Shown here one piece after another: positions 16,503-24,428 of a DNA stretch of 64,000 nt. Every line of letters starts with the position of its first letter. Position 1 is the stretch's first letter. The position numbers and the translations under genes are program-made. The notes under the pieces were generated by a model. It saw only the letters and a program-made list of their open reading frames with translations, was not told the DNA's origin and made no database searches. Source of the DNA: Ideonella_A sakaiensis_A (GTDB taxonomy: Bacteria > Pseudomonadota > Gammaproteobacteria > Burkholderiales > Burkholderiaceae_C); the NCBI RefSeq assembly GCF_048320135.1, contig NZ_CP182947.1:2604001-2668000 (forward strand). The letters are read 5' to 3'.

Positions 16503-17059
16503 TCCGCCTCGGCTTGAGGATTGGATCCGCCAGTGGCAGAGCCAACCAGCCGGCCGGGGTTCCCTCCGACAATGCCGCCGGGCGGAACCTCGAAGTCGAC
16601 GACCGCGGCAGCACCGATGATCGCGCCATCACCGATTCTGGCCCCCCGCAGAACAATGGCCCCAGCACCGATCCAGACGTCGTGGCCGATCTCGATGTCG
16701 GGCTCCTGCCCAGCCTCGTCCGGACTGGCGCCGCCCGGCAAGTCGAACGGCGTGGCGCCAATCACCACTTCATGGGCGATGAAGCAGAAGTCGCCGATGT
16801 GAACCCGCCCGTTACCAGTGATGATGGCGCCGACCAGTGTGCAATGGTCGCCGATGGACACCTCTCCGTTCGGACCGATCTCGAAGAAGGATCCGTCGTA
16901 GACGCCGCAGCCTTTGCCGATGCGAACACCCGGTTTGCACAGGCTGCGAAAGTGCAGAAATGCGAACGCGCTGTAGAGCCAGCTGCCGTCCCCGATCTCG
17001 ACATTGGCGGGAAGCGGTGTTGGATACCAGTCGTGCGGCAGCGCGATCGAGGCAGTCAT
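16499..17059 (-). CDS. Left-handed beta-helix (hexapeptide repeat) acyltransferase 1
   Basis: A 186-residue protein built of hexapeptide repeats (IGDGSWLYS, VRIGKGCGVY, VSIGDHCTLVG, VHIGDFCFIA) ending in the CoA-binding region IGHDVWIGAGAIVLRGARIG and GGNPGRLVG. Members of this xenobiotic/maltose O-acetyltransferase group transfer acetyl or other short acyl groups to sugar hydroxyls or amino groups. The histidine in FIAHEVVIG is a candidate catalytic base. It overlaps both neighbours by ATGA and is closely similar in design to the upstream acyltransferase gene, so the two may modify different positions of the glycan, or have arisen by duplication. Confidence 0.88.
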   Translation of the reverse strand: MTASIALPHDWYPTPLPANVEIGDGSWLYSAFAFLHFRSLCKPGVRIGKGCGVYDGSFFEIGPNGEVSIGDHCTLVGAIITGNGRVHIGDFCFIAHEVVIGATPFDLPGGASPDEAGQEPDIEIGHDVWIGAGAIVLRGARIGDGAIIGAAAVVDFEVPPGGIVGGNPGRLVGSATGGSNPQAEAE

Positions 17060-17634
17060 CGTCCGGGAGCCTCGATCAATCGCCCCGGGTTGCCGGCCAC
17101 GATGGCCCCCGGCGGGATGTCCCGGGTGACGACCGTACCCGCCATCACGCGGGCGCCGCGTCCGATCCGTGCGCCTTTCAGGATCAGCGCACCAATGCCG
17201 ATCCATACATCGTCTTCGATGACGACGGGGGCCGTTTCGATTCTTGGCCGCAGCGACAGATCGCCCCCCGGCGCATTGGCGAGCGCGTCGAGTCGGCGGG
17301 CCTGCGGGTCCAGTGGGTGGAAGTCGCTGTCTGCAATCGTGACGTGATAGGACACCACGACACGCTCGCCGATCGAAATTCGTTGGGCACACATGAATAC
17401 CGGGCCGACCAGCAATGAATCATTGCCTATCGATACGGTGCCGGCCGGCTCGATGTTGAACTCTGCCCACGTATAGGCACGTACCCTGTCACCGATATCG
17501 AGCCCGATCGACTGGGTGCTCCGGTAGCGGACAAAGCTGGCTTTTCTCTCCAGGAAGCAATCGCTTCCCAAACGCACGTTGCCAGGCAACGTCGTGTAGT
17601 CCCAGGTGCCGGTGATCTCGCGAATGTCCGTCAT
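17056..17634 (-). CDS. Left-handed beta-helix (hexapeptide repeat) acyltransferase 2
   Basis: A 192-residue hexapeptide-repeat protein with TLPGNVRLGSDC at the start, VSIGNDSLLVGP, SIGERVVVSYHVTIADSDFHP (the His and Asp of this block are typical of O-acetyltransferases) and the closing block IEDDVWIGIGALILKGARIG with AGNPGRLI. It would acylate a sugar of the glycan in the cytoplasm before export. It starts 15 bp after the upstream glycosyltransferase stop and its TGA overlaps the ATG of acyltransferase 1. The donor and acceptor cannot be told from sequence. Confidence 0.88.
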   Translation of the reverse strand: MTDIREITGTWDYTTLPGNVRLGSDCFLERKASFVRYRSTQSIGLDIGDRVRAYTWAEFNIEPAGTVSIGNDSLLVGPVFMCAQRISIGERVVVSYHVTIADSDFHPLDPQARRLDALANAPGGDLSLRPRIETAPVVIEDDVWIGIGALILKGARIGRGARVMAGTVVTRDIPPGAIVAGNPGRLIEAPGR

Positions 17635-17649
17635 TGCCGAAAAGTGTCG

Positions 17650-18837
17650 TCAGTTGGCGGGGAGGCCGATGCGACGAAGCAGGTCGCCGAGGACGACGTC
17701 GGCGGAAAAATGCTTTGCGGCCATCTGGCGCGCTGCCGCCTGGTGCCGAGCGTAGTCGTGGTCGACCCGAGCAATCGCGTCTGCCGCCTCCTCGAGCGAC
17801 GAAAATGTCATCAGCCCCTCGCCGCAAGGAATGATCTCGCTGAATCCGGTGTCCTGCACGACGACCGGCAAACCGGCGGCGAGGTAGCAGACTGAACGAC
17901 AGCTGAACCATCCGGAGCGGGTCGCCACATAGACATTTTTTGCGACGCTGAACTCGCCGCGCGAGCGCTGGATATAGTCCCGGTAGGCCATCGCCGTTTG
18001 CGATACACCGTGAGAGTCGACCACCGACCAGCCGAGTGAACGCCACCGTGCCTGGATCGAATGGTCCGAGGTGTCGTTCCAGTCAATGCCACCGGCAGCA
18101 ATCTCCAATGAAGCCGCAACAGCTTGCGGCAGCCGCTCGACTCGCTCGAACTCAATTTCCTTGGTGCCATATCGCACCCCCTGGTATTCGATGGCCTCGC
18201 TGAAGTTTTTCCAGGTCAGGACGGTGGTCCACCGGTCACCGCCGGCCTCACCACACCATTGGTCGAGGACGACAGGCGGTCGGGTCGGCAGCCAGTCGAT
18301 TCCGCAAGATGGGAGCACACAATCGGCCGCCCCGATCCGTTCGGCATAGGTGAAGAAGAAATCGTGCGCCCGGTAGCCGTTGCCACCCCCCCAGCGCGGC
18401 TCGGAATCCAGCCGAGGGAAATTGCGAAAATGATTCCATCCGGGATCGGTGTCGATCATTACCTTGCAGCGACATTGCATATATTCGTCACGCAGCAGCG
18501 TACCGCCGGATACATTGAGCAGCAGGTCAGCGCGCGACACAACCTCGTTGAAGTCGTCCGCTTCCATTCCGAAGGTGCGGCCATCCATCGCGCGGAAATG
18601 CCATCGGCGGCGCATTGGCCCCGCCAGGCTTGTCAGCGCATCGTGAAGAAAGGCCACGCCGAATTCCGGGTTTTCGACATACTCGCGCAGCCTCGGGTCA
18701 TACGTCATCCAGCCGGTATCTTCCAGATAGTAGACCTCCCAACCAAGGCGGTGCAGACCCAGCACATACTGGCCGTAATCCCAAACCACTCCGCCGAGCG
18801 GATAGGTGGCGATCATTCCAGTGACGACGGCAATCAT
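17650..18837 (-). CDS. Glycosyltransferase-like protein (GT-B type)
   Basis: A 395-residue protein starting MIAVVTGMIATYPLGGVVWDYG, a Rossmann-like first strand with a Gly-rich loop, then GLHRLGWEVYYLED. The C-terminal half (VATRSGWFSCRSVCYLAAGLPVVVQDTGFSEI) is the donor-sugar binding region of GT-B glycosyltransferases, where a conserved Glu and Gly-Leu-Pro-Val-Val segment contact the nucleotide sugar. The precise family is not clear. The ATG overlaps the pyruvyl transferase stop (ATGA). It most likely adds a sugar to the glycan made by this operon. Confidence 0.75.
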   Translation of the reverse strand: MIAVVTGMIATYPLGGVVWDYGQYVLGLHRLGWEVYYLEDTGWMTYDPRLREYVENPEFGVAFLHDALTSLAGPMRRRWHFRAMDGRTFGMEADDFNEVVSRADLLLNVSGGTLLRDEYMQCRCKVMIDTDPGWNHFRNFPRLDSEPRWGGGNGYRAHDFFFTYAERIGAADCVLPSCGIDWLPTRPPVVLDQWCGEAGGDRWTTVLTWKNFSEAIEYQGVRYGTKEIEFERVERLPQAVAASLEIAAGGIDWNDTSDHSIQARWRSLGWSVVDSHGVSQTAMAYRDYIQRSRGEFSVAKNVYVATRSGWFSCRSVCYLAAGLPVVVQDTGFSEIIPCGEGLMTFSSLEEAADAIARVDHDYARHQAAARQMAAKHFSADVVLGDLLRRIGLPAN

Positions 18838-19760
18838 GCGGTTTGTTGGCCGCCAATGTGGGGCCGATCCAGCAGGTCGAGAACACGGCGCGCGACGGCG
18901 CGGTTTTCGTGTCGCGATCGACGGACAAATTCGCTTGTCGTCGCTTGGCATTCGAGCATCGCAATCCGTGCCGGCAGGTCGGCGATCTTCTGGTGATCGA
19001 GCACCCAGTCTGCGAGACCGGCAGCCGCCATGAAGGACTCGATCTTGCGATCGCCCGATACTGCCAGCACCGGCCGGCCCATCGCAACAGCCAGGATGCA
19101 ACCATGCAGCGCCGAGCTGACGACGAGGTCGGAATCCCGATACAAGCGCAGGCAGCGATCGAGCTCGTCGACTCTGTCCGCCTCGATTCGATGGTTGGTC
19201 CTACGGTATGGCCGCATGGTGGTATCGGCAAAGTCCTGGCAGACGCTGTGCATGACCTCGAAATTTCCGGCGCCGACGGTCGTGTAGTTGTCGACATGGA
19301 GGATGCCGTGGCCCAGGCTTCCCGGCTCCACTGACAGTAGGCTCGGACACGGCACCGGCGGAGGGAGATCGTCGATCTGCAGATATTGCCGAGTAAGCTC
19401 GTCACGGACCACACAGAGGCAACTCCTGCCAACGACATCTCGCAGCAGCTGCAGCGGCGGTTGGCTTGGCGTGGCTTTCAGGTCGCAATATCCAACTCCC
19501 CAGATGCAATACCTGACCCGTGCCAATAGCTCGGAAAACCCGCACCAGAACGGGTTGAAATAGTCCATGAAAAGGCCACCGCCGCCGATGACGACCAGAT
19601 CGTCCGGTTTCACCTGGGCCAACTGCTGCAGCGTCTGCGGCACGAAGTTTTCGTCGCAGAGCAGTTCGACGAATGGCCGCGGCCGAAGCAACTGCTGGAT
19701 CCCCTTTGCAGACAGCCAATCGCCAATATTCGATCGGTTGGCAAATACGTGATAAATCAT
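18834..19760 (-). CDS. Polysaccharide pyruvyl transferase family protein
   Basis: A 308-residue protein of the CsaB/WcaK-like family that transfers pyruvate from phosphoenolpyruvate to sugar hydroxyls as a ketal. Family marks are NRSNIGDWLSAKGIQ at the N-terminus, DDLVVIGGGGLFMDYF, and SSALHGCILAVAMGRPVLAV in the C-terminal half, where the His is conserved. Related proteins sometimes act as glycosyltransferases, so the exact reaction is uncertain. The start at 19760 is set by the ATGA overlap with the PIG-L deacetylase stop; an upstream extension would lie wholly inside that gene. Confidence 0.85.
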   Translation of the reverse strand: MIYHVFANRSNIGDWLSAKGIQQLLRPRPFVELLCDENFVPQTLQQLAQVKPDDLVVIGGGGLFMDYFNPFWCGFSELLARVRYCIWGVGYCDLKATPSQPPLQLLRDVVGRSCLCVVRDELTRQYLQIDDLPPPVPCPSLLSVEPGSLGHGILHVDNYTTVGAGNFEVMHSVCQDFADTTMRPYRRTNHRIEADRVDELDRCLRLYRDSDLVVSSALHGCILAVAMGRPVLAVSGDRKIESFMAAAGLADWVLDHQKIADLPARIAMLECQATTSEFVRRSRHENRAVARRVLDLLDRPHIGGQQTA

Positions 19761-20395
19761 GACTGCGGATTCGCAACGGCAAACACTTCGGCAAAGTCGC
19801 CGCCAGGCCAACTGTGCATCTCACCGCGATATCGATTCAGACCTGCCACGGCATCGTCAAAGCGCAGCACAGAACACTGGCTGGCATAGGCCCTGACTGC
19901 GAGCAGCTTCGTTTTCATCCACGGGCTCACATCGTGGATGCAATCAATCCGCGCCAATGGGGTCCAGATTTCCGAAAGGCGGGTTATCGGCTCAGGCTGA
20001 TGCGCCGAGACGGCAAGCGCACGCGCAACGATTCGTGGCGCGGCTCGGTGATCGGGATGGGCTTCGCCGGCGTGGGTCGTATAAATCACTTCCGCCGGCC
20101 AGTCCATCAAAGCATCAGCAAGGCGTTTGACCAGCGCAGTAGACGCCTTGAGCCGGCCATCGGGCGCATGCCAGAATTCGAACTGCTGGACACCCAGGAT
20201 TTCCGCCGCGGCCGCGGCTTCCGCTTCACGAATGCGAGAGGTCTCAGCCAACCCAAGGCCGTGCCCTCCCTGTTCACCCGAGGTCAGGAAAATCACGCGC
20301 ACCTCGTCGCCTTCGGCAATATGTTTGCAGATCGTGCCGCCGCAGCCGATCGCTTCGTCGTCCGGGTGGGGGCTGAGAACCAGGATGCGCGCCAT
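19757..20395 (-). CDS. PIG-L/LmbE family deacetylase
   Basis: A 212-residue zinc-dependent N-deacetylase-like protein. The zinc motif SPHPDDEAIGCGGT lies at residues 8-21 and the third ligand in HPDHRA; the Asp of HPDD is the catalytic base in this family (MshB, PIG-L, LmbE). It would remove an acetyl group from an N-acetylated sugar, giving a free amine for later modification. It starts 3 bp after the upstream GNAT/CelD-like gene and overlaps the pyruvyl transferase gene, so deacetylation, acyl transfer and pyruvylation genes are adjacent. Confidence 0.9.
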   Translation of the reverse strand: MARILVLSPHPDDEAIGCGGTICKHIAEGDEVRVIFLTSGEQGGHGLGLAETSRIREAEAAAAAEILGVQQFEFWHAPDGRLKASTALVKRLADALMDWPAEVIYTTHAGEAHPDHRAAPRIVARALAVSAHQPEPITRLSEIWTPLARIDCIHDVSPWMKTKLLAVRAYASQCSVLRFDDAVAGLNRYRGEMHSWPGGDFAEVFAVANPQS

Positions 20396-20398
20396 CGT

Positions 20399-21415
20399 TC
20401 AATGGTTCGGATACAAGCCCCAGGTCGTCACCCGCGGGATGCGGTCTGCGAATCGGCGCTTGAAGATTTCGTTGCCGAGACCGAAATCGAACACGTCCGC
20501 GCCCTCCTCCACGGCCGCGAGCAGCAGGTTGCGCAGCAACACCTCGCCAGGCGAGCGGGCAGACAGTTCGGACTCGAAAGTCGGCTTGTACCAGAGGAAT
20601 CTGCCGCGGTGCGAGAAGCCGAAGTGGCATGCGATCGCCTCGCCTTGCCATTCAACGACGCTGAAGCGCAGCCACTCTTCCTGATCGGCAGCGCGCACCA
20701 ATCGGCGGTAGAAGTCCCGGTGCACTCGGTCAACGAACAGGCTGGGGTATCCGGTCTCCCGCCAGCGCCGCACATGCTGGTCGAAAAATGCGTCGAGCCG
20801 GGGCAGCACGTCAGCAGCCCTGCGGTAGTGCCGGATCTGCATGTCACCGCTGCGGCGCAGCGCGTTTTCATGCCGGACCAGGCTCTTCTTGCGCGCAGCC
20901 TGCAGACCGGCCTTGCCGCCCGGTCCCAGGTCAAGTGCCGGTGCCTCGAGGCTGCCTTCGTCGACGAGTGCGAGGTCCAGCCACTCGGCCACCCGCTCCA
21001 GGCGACGCGCGGTGCGCGAGGATTGCGGCACGTGGTAGAGCCGCACGCCGAGCAGGCCAGGCGCATGCCGCATCAGCGCAGCGACGATGGATTCGAGTGC
21101 GCCCGGAATGCCCACGTCACCGATGAAGTCGAGGTAGTCCGAACCGCCGGAGCCGACCAGAAATGCCATCCCGCCGTCGATGAACAGCGGCGCCAGCAGC
21201 ACCGGCCGGTTGTCAGCATGGACCGACGCGATGACGAGTTCACCGCGCCCGTAACATTCCCACCAGGTGCGCTGCCATGCGGGCTCCTGGAACACCGACC
21301 AGGTATCTCCTTGTGCAGCCACCGCACGCCACTGTCGATCGGAAACGGGCAGCGTCCGGAAGTTACCGTCGAGCCGGACGGCCCATGTCCAACGAACCGG
21401 CGCCGCAGTGGTCAT
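20399..21415 (-). CDS. CelD/BcsL-like GNAT-fold acyltransferase
   Basis: A 338-residue protein of the FemAB/CelD-like group with two GNAT-like halves. The first holds YLDFIGDV, the second WLRFSVVEWQGEAIACHFGF and GEVLLRNLLLAAVEEGADVFDFGLG, followed by a Phe-Lys-Arg-Arg block typical of the family. Such proteins occur widely in exopolysaccharide loci and are thought to transfer acyl or aminoacyl groups to a sugar amine; no member of this subgroup has a secure reaction. The start at 21415 overlaps the glycosyltransferase stop. Next to a deacetylase, it could re-acylate the exposed amine. Confidence 0.8.
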   Translation of the reverse strand: MTTAAPVRWTWAVRLDGNFRTLPVSDRQWRAVAAQGDTWSVFQEPAWQRTWWECYGRGELVIASVHADNRPVLLAPLFIDGGMAFLVGSGGSDYLDFIGDVGIPGALESIVAALMRHAPGLLGVRLYHVPQSSRTARRLERVAEWLDLALVDEGSLEAPALDLGPGGKAGLQAARKKSLVRHENALRRSGDMQIRHYRRAADVLPRLDAFFDQHVRRWRETGYPSLFVDRVHRDFYRRLVRAADQEEWLRFSVVEWQGEAIACHFGFSHRGRFLWYKPTFESELSARSPGEVLLRNLLLAAVEEGADVFDFGLGNEIFKRRFADRIPRVTTWGLYPNH

Positions 21416-22602
21416 CGGCGCGTCTCCACCACGCGCTGCAAAAAATGCGCGTACCGGGGGATGCACACGCGCCAGTCGGCTTCTGCAAGGGTATATGCCC
21501 GCGCGGCGTCGCCAAGGCGACGGCGGCCGGCCCCGTCATCCAGCAACTGAAACAGAACGGCCGCAAGCGCATCGGTATCGCCGGGCGGTACGAGCCGGCC
21601 CGTCTCTCCGTCTCGAATGACCTCCGCAGAGCCGCTCCCAGAACAACCGACGACAGGCAGACCGCATGCCATCGCTTCGAGGTAGACGAACCCGGGGCCG
21701 CCCTCGTATTGCGAAGGCGCCGCAAACAGATGGCCACGGCAAAGTTCCCGTGGCAGCGCTTCCCTGGTGACGAAACCGGCAAACTCAAGCAACTCGTCGT
21801 GGCCTGCGGCAGCGCTGCGGCGCAACAATTGCCGGCGCAGACCGTCGCCGACGCCCCCGATCAGGCGCAGCCGCAGCTCGGGCATTCTGTCGGCGACCTT
21901 GCATGCAGCGTCGACCAGCGTGTCGACGCCTTTGCTAAGCGCGACCCGTCCGACAAAGACGATCGTCGGCCGCGGATCCCGTGTCGCCAACCCGGGGCGG
22001 TACCTGTCGGTATCGATGCCGGTGTGGATGACCGGAATCGATTCAGCGTCGATGCCGCCGTGTTTGCCGGCCCACTGCGCCGAACAGCGGCTCGACGAGA
22101 CGATGGCGTCGGCCAGGCGGAGACAGGTCGCCTCCATCATCAGTCCGGTCCGGCAGAGTTCGGATTCAGGCTCCGGCCAACCGATCGTTTCCGCCAGCAT
22201 GATCAGCGGGCCGTGCAAGTGAAGCACGACTGGTGGCTGGCGCGGACTGCCACGATTCAGCAGATGCAAATAGCCCTCGCAGCCCCATTCCGGAAAATCG
22301 ATGATGTCGATCGCGATCCGACGCTGCAAATCGGCAAGTTCGGCCGCGACCAGCAGGCTGTAGCTGATCCAGCGTGCGGCCTCGCTGTCGATCTGCATCC
22401 AGCTATCGAAGCCTGGAATCCGAACCACTTCTACCGGCCCGTCGTGGTGCAAGTGGCGCTGTCCATCGATGCTGTGCGAGATCACGAACACCTGATGGCC
22501 GAGCGCTGCCAGCCCGTGTGCCTTGGCATGGGTCTGGGTCGCGATTCCGCCCTGAGCAGTCTCAGGCGGATAGGCCTGCGATACGAGTGCGATGCGCATC
22601 AT
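21412..22602 (-). CDS. Glycosyltransferase family 4 protein
   Basis: A 396-residue GT-B glycosyltransferase. The N-terminal domain starts MRIALVSQAYPPETAQGGIATQ; the C-terminal domain has IVFVGRVALSKGVDTLVDA, LPRELCRGHLFAAPSQYEGGPGFVYLEAMACGLPVVG with the E-x7-E donor-binding motif, then VIRDGETGRLVPPGD. Retaining transfer from a nucleotide sugar is expected. It begins with tandem ATG codons overlapping the ABC transporter stop, so it is coupled to export genes. Confidence 0.92.
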   Translation of the reverse strand: MMRIALVSQAYPPETAQGGIATQTHAKAHGLAALGHQVFVISHSIDGQRHLHHDGPVEVVRIPGFDSWMQIDSEAARWISYSLLVAAELADLQRRIAIDIIDFPEWGCEGYLHLLNRGSPRQPPVVLHLHGPLIMLAETIGWPEPESELCRTGLMMEATCLRLADAIVSSSRCSAQWAGKHGGIDAESIPVIHTGIDTDRYRPGLATRDPRPTIVFVGRVALSKGVDTLVDAACKVADRMPELRLRLIGGVGDGLRRQLLRRSAAAGHDELLEFAGFVTREALPRELCRGHLFAAPSQYEGGPGFVYLEAMACGLPVVGCSGSGSAEVIRDGETGRLVPPGDTDALAAVLFQLLDDGAGRRRLGDAARAYTLAEADWRVCIPRYAHFLQRVVETRR

Positions 22603-24428
22603 CCGGTCCCGTTGGCGAATGGCGCGGCGGCGCCTGCTGCGCTGACCAACTGGCTGGTGAACAGCGCCCGGTAAGTCATGCTGTTGGTGCTCAGCGTGTC
22701 GTGGCTGCCTGTCGCCGACACCCTGCCGTCGTCCAGAACGGCAATCCGATCGGCCATCCGCACCGTTGACAGGCGGTGCGCGATGATGATCGTCGTACGC
22801 CCCTCAGCGAGACGCCTTACCGCCCCGAGAACATGGTGCTCAGTGACGCTGTCCACTGCGCTGGTCGGCTCATCCATGATCAAAATCGGCGTGTCTTTCA
22901 ACAGGGCCCGCGCGATCGCGATGCGCTGGCGCTGCCCACCGGACAGCGTGATTCCCCGCTCTCCGATGACCGTGTCATATCCCCGCGGCATCTGCTCGAT
23001 GAATCCGTGCGCATCGGCCAAGTGCGCAGCTGCCTCGATTTCGCCGCGGCTCGCCGCAGGCCTTCCATAGGCGATGTTGTCTGCAACGCTCACCGGCAGC
23101 AGGAACGGATCCTGCAGCACGAACGCAACCTGCTGACGAACGCTGTCAAGCGTCGCACGGCGCAGATCCTGGCCGTCGATCGCGACCCGACCTTGCCACG
23201 GATCGTAGAGGCGGGGAATTAGCGAAACCAGCGTGCTTTTGCCTGCGCCGGATCGCCCAACCAGCGCAAGCGTTTCTCCAGCGCGGATTTGCAGCGACAG
23301 GTCATGCAGCACCGGGCGCTCAGACTGGTAGCCGAAGACAACTTGCTCGAAATCGATTCTTCCAGCCACATCGCGGCTGCACGGGCGTGTCAGTGCGACT
23401 GCGACCGGCATGTCGCAGACCATCTCGCTGCAATCAAGCACCTCGGCGACCCGGCGCGCACTTGCCGCAGCATTGGCCACTGTCGTCGCAAGGTAGGCGA
23501 AGGTCAACAGCGGCGCATACAAGGCCGTCAGATAACTGAGGAAAACCACCAGCGTGCCAACCGAAATCGTACCGCCAACCACCTTCAGGCCGCCGATCAG
23601 CATGATGGCCGCAATGCCGACAGCTTCGATGCCGTCGATGCCGACACGAAACTGCAGCTGCGATGAGACCGTCCGGATATAGGCCTTGATCGTCGACGCG
23701 GTGACGCCCTTGAAGCGCGAACCTTCCAGTTCCTCCCGGCCGAAGGCCTGAACCACTGGTATCGCCGTCAACGTCTGCTCAGCCACTGACCAGACAGCGC
23801 CTTCGGCTTGCTGGTGCTTGTATGCCCGCTCGGTCATTCGCGGCGCAAGCAGACGCATCAGCAGAGCCATTGGCAACGCGACAAATATGGCCAGCAACGC
23901 CAGCGTCCGATCAAGTTGCCACATGATCAAAAACAACACGGTCAACGACAGCAGCGATGTCAGGATCGGCAGAGCCACGTCGATGACCAGCGAAGGCAGG
24001 CAGTTGCTGTCACTGGTGACGCGCCGGATCAGATCGCCCTTCTGATGGCGTCGATGGTAGGTCAACGACAGCGCCTGCAGGCGTTCGAAGACCCGTGCGC
24101 CGACCGCCAGCCGCAGCCGCGCCGACAAGTCGGCCTGCAGCACACCTTTGACGAGCTGCATCGCCATGACGCCCGCCGAAAGCAACAGCAGCACCATCAC
24201 CAACCACGCGAGCAGGCCGCCGGTCGATGCAGCGCCGGGCACCGAAGAAAACCAGGACAAGGTCGCCGGCATTGGCTGCCCGCCGAGCACCTGATCGATG
24301 ATCAGCTTCAACGGCCACGGCAACAAGGCCTGCAGACCGACAGTGACGATCCCGATGCCGACCAGCCACGCCAGTCGGACCCTCTGGGCGTGGACGTCCG
24401 GCGCAAAGCGCCCCCACCGCCTGTTCAT
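22599..24428 (-). CDS. ABC exporter, fused membrane and ATPase domains (second of pair)
   Basis: A 609-residue half-transporter of the MsbA/HlyB exporter type: six helices in residues 15-320, then an ATPase with Walker A GRSGAGKST, signature LSGGQRQR, Walker B ILIMDEP with catalytic Glu, and H-loop His in IIAHRLST. The N-terminal ~130-residue peptidase domain of bacteriocin exporters is absent. It overlaps its neighbour exporter gene by ATGA, so the two could form a heterodimer. Glycan, glycolipid or lipid-linked precursor is the likely cargo by context. Confidence 0.92.
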   Translation of the reverse strand: MNRRWGRFAPDVHAQRVRLAWLVGIGIVTVGLQALLPWPLKLIIDQVLGGQPMPATLSWFSSVPGAASTGGLLAWLVMVLLLLSAGVMAMQLVKGVLQADLSARLRLAVGARVFERLQALSLTYHRRHQKGDLIRRVTSDSNCLPSLVIDVALPILTSLLSLTVLFLIMWQLDRTLALLAIFVALPMALLMRLLAPRMTERAYKHQQAEGAVWSVAEQTLTAIPVVQAFGREELEGSRFKGVTASTIKAYIRTVSSQLQFRVGIDGIEAVGIAAIMLIGGLKVVGGTISVGTLVVFLSYLTALYAPLLTFAYLATTVANAAASARRVAEVLDCSEMVCDMPVAVALTRPCSRDVAGRIDFEQVVFGYQSERPVLHDLSLQIRAGETLALVGRSGAGKSTLVSLIPRLYDPWQGRVAIDGQDLRRATLDSVRQQVAFVLQDPFLLPVSVADNIAYGRPAASRGEIEAAAHLADAHGFIEQMPRGYDTVIGERGITLSGGQRQRIAIARALLKDTPILIMDEPTSAVDSVTEHHVLGAVRRLAEGRTTIIIAHRLSTVRMADRIAVLDDGRVSATGSHDTLSTNSMTYRALFTSQLVSAAGAAAPFANGTG